Positions 55,298-63,705 of a stretch of 64,000 nucleotides of DNA are shown piece after piece (position 1 is the first letter of the stretch; every line of letters starts with the position of its first letter). Both the position numbers and the translations under genes were made by a program. A model generated the notes under the pieces. It saw only the letters and a list, made by a program, of their open reading frames with translations, was not told the origin of the DNA and searched no databases. The stretch is from JAXMEQ01 sp046348225 (GTDB lineage: Bacteria; Pseudomonadota; Gammaproteobacteria; Burkholderiales; Burkholderiaceae_C), in assembly GCA_046348225.1 (NCBI GenBank), contig JAXMEQ010000003.1:310001-374000 (forward strand), given 5' to 3'.

Positions 55298-55857
55298 GCC
55301 AGTCGCTCCTCCAGCATGGCGCGCACCATCTCGCGCTCGCGGGCCTGCCCGATGCGCAGGGCGTCAAACAACGCCAGCAGTTCGTAAAACGGCTTGTCCA
55401 TCTGTGCGGCCAGAGGGAGTTTCGGGTAAAGCGGTAGCAAGGTGGAGCCGCGTGTGGCTCCATCGGGATGCGGCCATACCGGCGGCAATTCGTCTGCAAA
55501 CAGCACTTTGGATTTGAGGGGCTCTACGCCGTGGGCCGTGGGAAAGCCCACAGTCACCTCGCCGCGCACCGGGGGAAAGAAGTACACCGCCCCCTGCAGC
55601 ACGAAGGGCCGAAATGCAGGCATGACCAAGCTGGGCACGCCGTCCACCTCGGTCAACAGGCGTGACGCCGACAAGCGAGCAATGCAGGCATGCGCCTCAA
55701 ACGGCGATAGATGCAGCGCATGCGCCAACGCTGCGTAGGGCAACCTTTGCCCTTGCAAACAAACCAGTTTGAACGCCACCGCCAGGTCTTGCGGCTTGAG
55801 CGTCCACTGTGAGTGGCTCAACCGCGATTTGATTCCAGAACTGCTCACATCAAGCTC
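55294..55857 (-). CDS. Winged-helix-like partner of the nucleotidyltransferase
   Basis: About 187 residues. The N-terminal half reads like a winged helix (LVCLQGQRLPYAALAHALHLS, then PFEAHACIARLSASRLL). The C-terminal half has YFFPPVRGEVTVGFPTAHGVEP, PVWPHPDGATRGSTLLPLYP and a Leu-rich tail. I recall this family as a recurring partner of such nucleotidyltransferases, so a DNA-binding antitoxin or regulator role is inferred. The start is uncertain: ATG 55857, an upstream ATG 55887, or GTG 55845 (GGAG 6 nt before). The stop overlaps the next gene by 4 nt. Confidence 0.68.
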   Translation of the reverse strand, partial: ELDVSSSGIKSRLSHSQWTLKPQDLAVAFKLVCLQGQRLPYAALAHALHLSPFEAHACIARLSASRLLTEVDGVPSLVMPAFRPFVLQGAVYFFPPVRGEVTVGFPTAHGVEPLKSKVLFADELPPVWPHPDGATRGSTLLPLYPKLPLAAQMDKPFYELLALFDALRIGQAREREMVRAMLEERLA

Positions 55858-55862
55858 CATAC

Positions 55863-55937
55863 GCAATATGCATATGGAATATGCCATGAAATTAATGGAC
55901 TTTCAATGGAAGTTTCAAAATAAATGCAATATGCATA
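55863..55937. promoter_or_regulatory. AT-rich region with a 12-bp direct repeat upstream of the winged-helix gene
   Basis: GCAATATGCATA occurs at 55863-55874 and again at 55926-55937, 63 bp apart, each containing the palindrome ATATGCATAT or a near match. The stretch is markedly AT-rich. It is a candidate promoter/operator for autoregulation of the nucleotidyltransferase pair. Confidence 0.5.
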
Positions 55938-55968
55938 CCGCAGTTGCGCGGCATTCGCTGTTCGCGAA

Positions 55969-56449
55969 TCACGAAACTGCCTCCGCCTCCTGGATCTCCT
56001 TCAGCGTGCGCCCGTCGGCCGCCTTCCATAGACTTCCATGTCTGCACGGTCGATCTCGCTCAGTGAGGGCTCGGCGGGCTGGGTGGCATTGTCCAGCGGC
56101 ATGCGCTTGGCAAAAACTGCACATGCGCCTTGTTGAACTGCCCGGCCGTTGTGGTGGTGAAGCCGATGGCGCGGGTCCAGAAGTCCTTTTGCGCATAGTG
56201 GCTCTCCAGCCGGGGGCGGATGCGGTCGCCCTCGCCCACGTAGAGCATGTCGCCCTCACCGTCCGGCCGCGGCCCCAGCAGCAGGTACACCCCGGTCTGC
56301 GCCAGCTCGGGCCGGGCCTTGACCTGCGGCAGCAGCGCACGCGGGAACACCAGCGCCTTACGGATCCAATTGGACTTGTCGACGATGCGCAGGCCGTCGG
56401 GGTCGCCGTCAGCGACGAAGATGCGGAGGGAGAAAGGGGTTGAGTTCAT
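55969..56449 (-). pseudogene. Broken GIY-YIG nuclease gene (DUF4357 type)
   Basis: The first frame (56449 to about 56113) encodes a GIY-YIG domain (GVYLLLG, then LYVGEGDRIRPRL) through FNKAHVQFL. It then runs out of family sequence and stops at 56060. A second frame continues with KRMPLDNATQPAEPSLSEIDRADMEV, and a third gives WKAADGRTLKEIQEAEA and a stop at 55969. These three pieces, in order, match the start, middle and C-terminal end of GIY-YIG/DUF4357 proteins. The linking segments (about 10 residues, then most of the C-terminal half) are missing. Two deletions with frame loss explain this. Confidence 0.8.
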
Positions 56450-56472
56450 TTAGCGCGTCGGATCCAGAATTG

Positions 56473-58653
56473 CTATGCCACTGCGCTATCTGTCGTCGCG
56501 GCTTTCGTTCGGAATGCCTTTAAGAACTCCTCTCTATTGTTCAGTTCAACTTGAATTGAATTCTCAGAACTGGATGCTCTGCCAAAGAGGATTGCGTTTC
56601 TCTCTGGAAGACTTGGCAACAATTCCGAGTAGTCGCGGCCAATGTAGTTGGCGAGAAATTCACGGCCTGTATCATCGAACGACCGCATCGCAAAAATTGA
56701 GTTGCACTGATTCAATATGGTCTTCGTGACGCTGGCGGTACGCTGCGTAATCAACAAACAACCTAGCCCATACTTCCGGCCTTGCAAAATGGCTCTGGCA
56801 GTCCCATTGGACGCAGCACGGTCACCATCTCCGACAGTTGCATTCCATTCAGGTACGAGCGAATGGGCCTCTTCAAAAACCATCAAAAGCCTAGCTTTGT
56901 CGGTGCGCCCCATAGGCTGAACCGCCTTCAACGCCGCATCAGAAAAGATGTGTGTCAACTCACATGCCGTGAGGCTTGCCATTGAGGCGTTGCCGCTGAA
57001 CGGTTTGCTGTCCTGCTTCCACACCTCAAATGCCGCGGGATTCAAAATCAAAAGTGATTGATTCGATGCCATGAAATCTGCGACAAGCTGCACTACTGCG
57101 GCACCAAACTGGGAGCGACTCCCGCCCTCTTCAACATTTTGCTTTACGTTTGTTTTCCCGTTGACACATGCCGTCTGCAGTTTCGCAATCGCGCTATCGT
57201 TTTCGGTGGCGTCGTAAAGCCCAGCTAGCTCACTTGCATACTGATCTGTCAAGTCTAAAACAATAGCTTTTGCTCCTTCACTGAGTACACGCTCCACCAG
57301 CTCCATCGCGAGTGTCGACTTACCCACGCCCAGTATCCCGAGAATCGCCGTGTTATGAGTAACCAAGTAATCAACACTCCGCAGTCCTACAGCCATATCG
57401 GAGCCAGGAAATACGCCAACACGTGATGCATCAAAATTGCTCAACTTTGTCTCCACCAAAAACACGGGTGAGTTGGGTGAAGCAACCCAACTGACTGGTT
57501 TAAAACGCGAGTTAACCGAATCCCAAATGCCAACAGTTCGCGCTTGGGCCGCTACAAAGCCGAATGTGTTCTTGTTCTGAACAACTTCTTCTTTTGTAAG
57601 GCCATTGGTCAATTGATAGAAGACCAGCTCGGCACCACAAAGGACCTGAACGAGGCGACCCGCTGCAAGATCCTTTGCCGCAACAACTTCAATGATCAGC
57701 TTACCAATCTCAGAATCCGGCGCGACAAAGCCAATACATTTGGTACGCAGGTGAGCGCTGTGCTCCTGCTGATCGGGTGTCAAGCAGTCGTCTGTCACGA
57801 GCATGGCTTGCATGTTTTCGAGATATGCAAGTTGAGCTGATCTAGATTCATCTACGAAACCAAGTTCAACGGTACGCGTCAAAGCTCCGCTGTCACGGCC
57901 TGCACTCCCAACAACGCTGGCAACACGCAAATCACCAACAGCATCTCGAAACGCGACAGTCGAGCCCTGAGGCATTTCATCTTCGCGCTGCGTTCGGACA
58001 ACTACGATGCCGGGAACCTGATATGCAACCACTTCCGCTACAGCTGTCTCACCTACTCCAAATGCAAGCACTCGACGAATACGACGAGATAGCCCATACA
58101 AGAAGTCCAGCAACGAAAACGGACCTGTCAAAACCCAGGCAACGACTATTACAAGCAACCCCTCAATCGATGGCGGCTGAAATGCAAGGAGCACTAGGAA
58201 AAGGACAACAGAGAAAAAGGCTACTGGGCCGCCAGCTGAAGCGCTCAACTGTGCAGCCACACCACTGACGCGCATAGCTATCGAGCCCTCGAAATCTTGA
58301 TACCAAAGAGCCAGAGAAGCTGCAACTATCACAAGCACGGTCCAGACTAACAACAACGTGCGCGAGACCTCGCCCCATCGAACGTTGCTTGCCCACGCAC
58401 TATCAGGGATCTGCAAGATTGCGACCAGCGCCGGTATTGCATAAAGAACCGCGTCTTTCGGAGCGGTGAAAAACGGTGTTTTGAGACGCTGCCCCAATAG
58501 AAGGCCGAATAGCGCGGCATAAAACCAGAGGCCATTCGGGTCAGAAGTTGGAAGCCAAACGCCAAACGCGACGCGATTAGCAATCACTAGGGCCGCCAGT
58601 TCGACGAGCAGAAATGAATAGCGAAAAGATTGCGGTACGTTTGCTTTTGTCAT
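56473..58653 (-). CDS. Membrane-anchored HerA/FtsK-type ATPase of the defence island
   Basis: A 726-residue protein. About six membrane segments occupy residues 13-187 (for example LLLVWTVLVIVAASLALWY and VAFFSVVLFLVLLAF). A beta-rich region follows (about 200-400), then a P-loop ATPase. Walker A is GILGVGKST (439-447, Lys445). Walker B is LLMVFEEAH (589-597), the EEAH form typical of HerA. LLITQR (633-638) gives the sensor Gln-Arg. The protein probably forms a hexameric DNA pump at the inner membrane. GC content is clearly lower than in neighbouring core genes. It lies 34 nt after hsdS in the R-M operon. Not matched to a named system. Confidence 0.8.
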   Translation of the reverse strand: MTKANVPQSFRYSFLLVELAALVIANRVAFGVWLPTSDPNGLWFYAALFGLLLGQRLKTPFFTAPKDAVLYAIPALVAILQIPDSAWASNVRWGEVSRTLLLVWTVLVIVAASLALWYQDFEGSIAMRVSGVAAQLSASAGGPVAFFSVVLFLVLLAFQPPSIEGLLVIVVAWVLTGPFSLLDFLYGLSRRIRRVLAFGVGETAVAEVVAYQVPGIVVVRTQREDEMPQGSTVAFRDAVGDLRVASVVGSAGRDSGALTRTVELGFVDESRSAQLAYLENMQAMLVTDDCLTPDQQEHSAHLRTKCIGFVAPDSEIGKLIIEVVAAKDLAAGRLVQVLCGAELVFYQLTNGLTKEEVVQNKNTFGFVAAQARTVGIWDSVNSRFKPVSWVASPNSPVFLVETKLSNFDASRVGVFPGSDMAVGLRSVDYLVTHNTAILGILGVGKSTLAMELVERVLSEGAKAIVLDLTDQYASELAGLYDATENDSAIAKLQTACVNGKTNVKQNVEEGGSRSQFGAAVVQLVADFMASNQSLLILNPAAFEVWKQDSKPFSGNASMASLTACELTHIFSDAALKAVQPMGRTDKARLLMVFEEAHSLVPEWNATVGDGDRAASNGTARAILQGRKYGLGCLLITQRTASVTKTILNQCNSIFAMRSFDDTGREFLANYIGRDYSELLPSLPERNAILFGRASSSENSIQVELNNREEFLKAFRTKAATTDSAVA

Positions 58654-58687
58654 TTTTTCCCTGATAAACGGTTCTTGTTGTGTGGTC

Positions 58688-59908
58688 CTAAGTCTCGGTA
58701 AAGGCGCGGTGTAATGTCGATTGCCGCATCGCCTGCGCGCGATGGAGGTTGGTGTCGACCTCTGTTTCGACTTCGCGGATGATGGACAGGTGGCGGTCGA
58801 CTTCAGCGACGATGCTTACTTGTTCTTTCAGCGAGGGAACGCCTATCGGAAGGCGTGAAACCTTTCCGACGCTCAACGTGTGCAGGCCGGAAGTGGATGC
58901 CGAGACCCGTTCGATCCCATGCCGACCAACCGGTGACAGCATCCAAATCAATGCCCATTCCGGAAATACAGCTCCTCCGAAACGGGCTTTGATCAAGTGA
59001 TTTTGGTGGACGCAGTTTGGAATCGCGTCATTCCATAGCGCCACGCGCCCTATTTGGTCTGGACTACCGTTGCCTTCGACCAGAAGCAAATCGCCTTTTC
59101 GCACCAGAAGCTTTTCCAATTCTCTTTCTGCCACACCGATGTACTCAATCTCATCAAGCCTCAACTCGTTGGCGTACACATTGGCCACGCGCAGGTAGGG
59201 CAATTTCAAAGGGAGATCGTTGCGCTTCTGGTTCTTAGTCAAACCACCAATGATCGAGCCTTCTTCGCCAAGAGTTGACTTTCGCCAGCCGCCTTCGGTT
59301 TCTACGAGGCGGCCTTCGACGGCGGCTTTGAGGACGGAGGCTTTGTAACGTTTGAGGTTGGCTTTGACGCGCTGGAGGTTGGCGACGGCTTCGTCGAGGC
59401 GGGAGAACTGCTTTTCGAGTTCGGCGACGATTTCGCGTTGCGCCTCCAAGGGAGGCGTGAACATCTCTAAGGTCAGCAACTTTTTGGTCGAGACGTTGGA
59501 AATGTTTGTGGTGGTTGAAGCCGTTTCACGAATGCGTGATTGCGTTTTACCCCAAGCGAGCTGGTGATACAAAAACTTCGGCTCGACACGTTCATTCGGT
59601 CGGATCAGCGAAATAAACGCGCCGAGTGTCGCTTTGTGGGGAATACCAACAACCGGCGCAACTTTGCCGACAAGCTCATAGCTGTTTGCTGTGGAAATCA
59701 GGATGTCACCTGAGCGAACGAGTTGCTCCTCGCGCTTGACGTGTTTCTCTGGGACAAACCACAGGTCATCCCATTCGACCGTGCGCTGAACATTGGTTGT
59801 TCGCAGACAAGCTACGTGGCCGGGTAAAGGTTCGGCGCGTTTGTCTTCTTTCGGAAATGCGATTCCACGGACGATGCTGGAGATTTCACCAAGTTGTGCC
59901 GTCGTCAC
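58688..59908 (-). CDS. hsdS: Type I restriction-modification specificity subunit HsdS
   Basis: A 406-residue protein with two target-recognition domains. The first covers about residues 1-150. The central conserved helix pair is EIVAELEKQFSRLDEAVANLQRVKANLKRYKASVLKAAVEGRL. The second domain begins near WRKSTLGE, and the distal helix is EQVSIVAEVDRHLSIIREVETEV. It chooses the bipartite DNA site. The start overlaps the hsdR stop (ATGA at 59905-59908). The recognition domains are lower in GC, which is common for horizontally exchanged hsdS parts. The recognised sequence cannot be predicted here. Confidence 0.94.
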   Translation of the reverse strand: MTTAQLGEISSIVRGIAFPKEDKRAEPLPGHVACLRTTNVQRTVEWDDLWFVPEKHVKREEQLVRSGDILISTANSYELVGKVAPVVGIPHKATLGAFISLIRPNERVEPKFLYHQLAWGKTQSRIRETASTTTNISNVSTKKLLTLEMFTPPLEAQREIVAELEKQFSRLDEAVANLQRVKANLKRYKASVLKAAVEGRLVETEGGWRKSTLGEEGSIIGGLTKNQKRNDLPLKLPYLRVANVYANELRLDEIEYIGVAERELEKLLVRKGDLLLVEGNGSPDQIGRVALWNDAIPNCVHQNHLIKARFGGAVFPEWALIWMLSPVGRHGIERVSASTSGLHTLSVGKVSRLPIGVPSLKEQVSIVAEVDRHLSIIREVETEVDTNLHRAQAMRQSTLHRAFTET

Positions 59909-62700
59909 GCTGCCAACTCCCGATTCAATTCCTCAATCACCTTAGGAAGTTCCGGGCCAAAGAGCTGGTGCACTTTGCCCAGGCCGCCCTGGGCGTTGAA
60001 GGGGGCGTATTCAAAGTCGTCTATTTCAATGCCAAGGTTGGCGGCGATATGGTCGCGGATCATTTCTAGCCAGTGTTGTTGTTCTGTGTTGAATGCGTTG
60101 CCGTGCTGGGCCAGCCAGGCTTTGAAGTTGGCCTGCACGCGCTCGGGGTAGGGCACCAGTTCGTTGGTCTGCTGCATGGCAAAGCGCACAAGGCTGACCA
60201 AATCGGTGAGCAGGCGGCGCTGCGTGGCGCCTTTGACCTTGTCTTTGCGCAGGGTGGCATAGGCCTGCCACAGGGCGCCTTCGTCAATGTTGAGCGGCGG
60301 GGCATGCAGGGCGTCGGCCAAGGCTTTGACGTCTTCAAACTTGAGCAGCGCACGCGTGGGCCTGCTGTACAAGATTTGCAGGGCGGTGATTTCGTCTTTG
60401 TGCTGGGCAATGAACTGCTCAAAGCTTTGCACCAAGGCGGTGGCGCGGTCGCTGCCTTCGCTAAATCCGGCGTGCAGCAGGCTGTCTTGCGTGACCACGT
60501 CGATCACCAAGTCTGCCTTCTGCTTCATTTTTAATAGCTGCTCGCGCAGGGCGGGTGCGGCAAAGGGCTTGGTTGCGTCCCGCAGGCGTTGCTCGGCCTC
60601 GGCGGGCGGCATGTCTTGGGTGGCGTCTATGGCCAGCGCTTCCACAATGCCGCGCGCCAGGCTGCGCAGGGTCTGGCCCCCGCTCAGTTCCACCACCTTG
60701 GCCTGGTCAGCTTCGCTGGCGTCTTTGTCCAGCCGGGCCAGGCGGGCGGCGATGCTGCTCAGCACGTCGTCTTCTACATTGCCCAGGCTCACGGCTTGCA
60801 GCAGTTTATCCAGGGGCACGCTCTTTTTGGCGTCCATGGGGCGGCTGTCGGTTTTGTCGCGCTCGCACACACCCACGCAATCGACGATGACGAAGTGGTC
60901 TTTCTTGATGTGTTCGCCGGGGTTGACGGCGGCCAGGTCCGTGGGGTTGCACACGCGCACGCCACGGCCTTTCATCTGCTCGAAGAAGCTGCGGCTTTTC
61001 ACGCTGCGCATGAAGACGACGATTTCCACCGGCTTGATGTCGGTGCCGGTGGCGATCATGTCCACCGTCACCGCCACGCGGGGGTAGTAGCCGGTGCGGA
61101 AGTCTTTGATCAGCTGCTCGGGGCTGGTGCCGCCGCCCTGGGCGCTGCGGTAGGTGATCTTTTGCGCGAACTCGTTGCCGCGGCCAAACTCTTCGCGCAA
61201 TGTTTCCACAATCTTTTCGGCGTGGTTGTCGTCTTTGGCAAAGATCAGGGTCTTGGGCAGCTCGGTTCGGGCGGGGAACATGTCCGCCTGCCAGCGGTCG
61301 CGCAGGGTGCGCACCACGGTGCGGATCTGGTCGGGCGTTTGCACGGCGCGGTCCAGCTCTTCGGGCTGGTATTCAAAGTCGTCGTCAAGCTGCCAGGCGG
61401 TTTTGCGGCGGGTGGCTTTGTCTTGCGTTTCCAGCCAGAAGCCTTTGTCCACCTTGGCGCCCTGCTCGCTCACCTCGGTCTTGATGCGGTAGACGTCGTA
61501 GTTGACGTTCACGCCATCGGCCACGGCCTGGGCGTGGCCGTATTCCATGACCAGGTTTTGGTTGAAGAAGCCAAACGTCTGCTTGTTGGGCGTGGCGGTC
61601 AGGCCGATCAAATACGCGTCAAAGTACTCCAGCACCTGGCGCCACAGGTTGTAGATGCTGCGGTGGGCCTCGTCGGTGACGACGATGTCAAAGCTCTCGA
61701 TGGGGATGGCCGGGTTATACCCAATGGGCTCGGGGTCTTTGAACAGGGCCTCCACCCGCTCGGTGGACTCTTCGTCAGCCTCCTCGGCCAGCTCGCGCCC
61801 CTTGAGCATGCTGAACATGCGCTGGATGGTGCAGATGACCACGCGGGCGGATGTGTCCAGCTGGCCGCCCTGCAGGTGCTGGACGATGTATTCCTCGCCA
61901 AACTTGTAGTTGTTGTAGGGGCTGGCGTAGGCGTCAAACTCTTTCTTGGTCTGGCGGGCCAGGTTGCCCCGGTCTACCAAAAACAGTACTCGGCGTGCGC
62001 CGCCAAACTTGATGAGGCGGTAGATGAAGCCGATGCTCGTAAACGTTTTGCCGCTGCCGGTGGCCATTTGGATCAGGGCCTTGGGCTTGTTGGCGGCCAG
62101 GCTTTCTTCCAGCCGGGTGATGGCTTTGATCTGCGCGGGCCACAGCTGGTAGTGGGCGCCGCCACTGCCCCACTCCGTCACCAGCGGGGGCATGGCGCGC
62201 ATGCGGGCCAGAAAGGTGCCGGGCTCTTCATTGGCGGCGTTGCCCACTGTCGGCGCTGCCACAAAGGCCAGCCACTGGGCCAGCAGCTCGAGCTGGAAGA
62301 AGGCAAACACGCTGCGGGCGCGGGGCTCCGGGTCCAGCCGGTTGGTGAAGTGGGTTTCCACCCCCGTGCTTTCCCACACAAAGGGCAGCGGCCGGCGCCA
62401 GGCCGGCAGGCTGGCGGGCAGGCCCTGGGCATAGCGGCCGCTTTGCAGCTCCACACCCGAGAGGGTGGCGCCCTCTTTCTTGGCCTCAATCACGCCGCAG
62501 GCCTTGCCGTCTACATACAGCAGGTAGTCGGCAAAGCCAAAGCCGGGGTTGAGCGGGAATTCGCGGATGGCCACGCCGCGGGCCGCGTGCAGGTTGGCGT
62601 GTTTCAAGTCCTGCACGGCCCAACCGGCCGCTGCAAGCAGGGCGTCAATATTGGCGCGGGCGCGGGCTTCAGGGGTGTTGGGCGGCATGGCTGCGGCCAT
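59905..62700 (-). CDS. hsdR: Type I restriction endonuclease subunit HsdR
   Basis: A 931-residue translocase-nuclease. The N-terminal PD-(D/E)xK nuclease has FADYLLYVDGKACGVIEAKK (Asp58, Glu72, Lys74). The SF2 motor has Walker A MATGSGKTF (212-220), motif II VTDEAHRS (about 342-348), TATP, and motif VI QMKGRGVRV. A C-terminal helical region binds HsdM. It is the first gene of the island transcript. Overlap with hsdS indicates coupling. Function needs HsdM, which lies about 4 kb downstream of hsdS. Confidence 0.95.
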   Translation of the reverse strand: MAAAMPPNTPEARARANIDALLAAAGWAVQDLKHANLHAARGVAIREFPLNPGFGFADYLLYVDGKACGVIEAKKEGATLSGVELQSGRYAQGLPASLPAWRRPLPFVWESTGVETHFTNRLDPEPRARSVFAFFQLELLAQWLAFVAAPTVGNAANEEPGTFLARMRAMPPLVTEWGSGGAHYQLWPAQIKAITRLEESLAANKPKALIQMATGSGKTFTSIGFIYRLIKFGGARRVLFLVDRGNLARQTKKEFDAYASPYNNYKFGEEYIVQHLQGGQLDTSARVVICTIQRMFSMLKGRELAEEADEESTERVEALFKDPEPIGYNPAIPIESFDIVVTDEAHRSIYNLWRQVLEYFDAYLIGLTATPNKQTFGFFNQNLVMEYGHAQAVADGVNVNYDVYRIKTEVSEQGAKVDKGFWLETQDKATRRKTAWQLDDDFEYQPEELDRAVQTPDQIRTVVRTLRDRWQADMFPARTELPKTLIFAKDDNHAEKIVETLREEFGRGNEFAQKITYRSAQGGGTSPEQLIKDFRTGYYPRVAVTVDMIATGTDIKPVEIVVFMRSVKSRSFFEQMKGRGVRVCNPTDLAAVNPGEHIKKDHFVIVDCVGVCERDKTDSRPMDAKKSVPLDKLLQAVSLGNVEDDVLSSIAARLARLDKDASEADQAKVVELSGGQTLRSLARGIVEALAIDATQDMPPAEAEQRLRDATKPFAAPALREQLLKMKQKADLVIDVVTQDSLLHAGFSEGSDRATALVQSFEQFIAQHKDEITALQILYSRPTRALLKFEDVKALADALHAPPLNIDEGALWQAYATLRKDKVKGATQRRLLTDLVSLVRFAMQQTNELVPYPERVQANFKAWLAQHGNAFNTEQQHWLEMIRDHIAANLGIEIDDFEYAPFNAQGGLGKVHQLFGPELPKVIEELNRELAA

Positions 62701-62766
62701 TCTAGAAGAGGCCCCCGGCCTTGGCTTCCCCCAATTGCAGGGGACGGCTACCGCTGTGGTTTCATG

Positions 62767-62824
62767 GATGAAAAATGCCTGTGAGCCGCACCGGGATTGC
62801 GTGAGGCGCTATCAAAAGTGTAGC
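62767..62824 (-). repeat. 58-bp dispersed repeat, copy I
   Basis: Core GCTAT-N7-GTAGC at 62808-62824, tail to the left with CTCACGCAATC and a weaker distal part. It lies between hsdR and the iron permease gene, at the edge of the defence island. Confidence 0.75.
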
Positions 62825-62839
62825 GCCTTGCGCATCACA

Positions 62840-63616
62840 TCAGCCGGCGACTGCGATGCTGCGGCCGCGCCGGTCCATCAGGTGCGCACCCAGCAGCCAG
62901 AGTGTGGGCAGCAGCACCATGCCAACCGCAATGACCTGCGCGATCCAGCCTTCGGCCAGGTCCTCGGTGGCCAGGTGCCACCAGGCGTTGTCGATGCCGG
63001 GCACCAGACCCGACTCGGTGAACTCATGCAGCGCATAGATCACCAGCTGCACGGCAAACACCATCATGAACCACGAGGTGACGCGGAAGAAGCGCGACAG
63101 GTTCACCTTCTGGCCAAAGCGCACCCACAGCCAGCTGATGACGCCCGCCAGCGCCACGCCCAGCAGCCCGCCCCAGGCCATGTGGCGTGCATCGGCGTTG
63201 GCGCCCAGCGAGGCGATCATGGTGGCGGCCTCGATGCCTTCGCGGCTGACCATGAACACGGTGAACCCGAACACCGACCACCAGGCACGCGGCCCGGTCA
63301 GCAGGCGCGCGGTGTCCAGCCGGTTCTGGATGTCGCGGCCCATGCCCTTGCCGGCACGGCGCATGTGCACCACGCACCAGACCACGGCCGCTGCAGCGAC
63401 CACCGCCATCACCCCCGCCCAGGTGCTGGACCATGCGCCCACGCGCGACAGCACCAGCCCCAGCGCGGCCGACGCGCCCACCGCCACCAGCAGGCCCCAG
63501 CGCAACGCGGGGACCAGCGCCAGCTGCGCGGTGCGCCGCAGGTACAGGCTGGCGATGGCAATGACGAGGAAAGCCTCAAGGCCTTCCCGGAAGCAGATCA
63601 GCAGGGCCTGGAACAT
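62840..63616 (-). CDS. FTR1-family iron permease (EfeU-like)
   Basis: A 258-residue inner-membrane protein with seven predicted segments and the two iron-binding R-E-G-x-x-E motifs: REGLE at residues 10-14 and REGIE at 125-129. It imports iron in the manner of EfeU/Ftr1. The start is ATG 63616, with AAGGA 7 nt upstream. No EfeO or EfeB partner is adjacent. A Fur-box promoter lies directly upstream. Confidence 0.94.
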   Translation of the reverse strand: MFQALLICFREGLEAFLVIAIASLYLRRTAQLALVPALRWGLLVAVGASAALGLVLSRVGAWSSTWAGVMAVVAAAAVVWCVVHMRRAGKGMGRDIQNRLDTARLLTGPRAWWSVFGFTVFMVSREGIEAATMIASLGANADARHMAWGGLLGVALAGVISWLWVRFGQKVNLSRFFRVTSWFMMVFAVQLVIYALHEFTESGLVPGIDNAWWHLATEDLAEGWIAQVIAVGMVLLPTLWLLGAHLMDRRGRSIAVAG

Positions 63617-63641
63617 GGTGCGTCCTTGTTGGAATCGATTT

Positions 63642-63676
63642 ATGAGAATGATAGCAATTCTCATTTAGATTGACAA
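63642..63676 (-). promoter_or_regulatory. Fur-regulated promoter of the iron permease gene
   Basis: A Fur box with arms ATGAGAAT and ATTCTCAT around a 7-nt centre (63642-63664). On the minus strand it holds -10 TATCAT (63648-63653), with -35 TTGTCA (63671-63676) at a 17-nt spacer. Confidence 0.85.
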
Positions 63677-63705
63677 GGGCCGCGCCATGGCGGGTTTCTC
63701 GGTGT

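Noticed and set aside
56473..58653. Type IV secretion coupling protein (VirD4/TraG)
   Set aside because: The ATPase has the HerA-style EEAH Walker B and lies in a restriction operon without relaxase or mating-pair genes. A coupling role cannot be wholly excluded, but no evidence supports it.
53082..62700. BREX or DISARM system
   Set aside because: No PglZ phosphatase, BrxC/BrxL, DrmA or DrmB-type gene is present. The methylase, specificity and restriction subunits are of ordinary type I form.
60589..62784. 731-residue open frame on the plus strand
   Set aside because: It is the mirror of hsdR, with a His/Gly/Val-rich sequence and no domain. hsdR has full nuclease and helicase motifs.
52995..62839. 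Integrase, insertion sequence or att sites bounding the defence island
   Set aside because: No transposase or integrase gene, tRNA-end duplication or obvious flanking direct repeat was seen. Repeat copy I at the right edge belongs to the genome-wide family and has no matching partner at the left edge.
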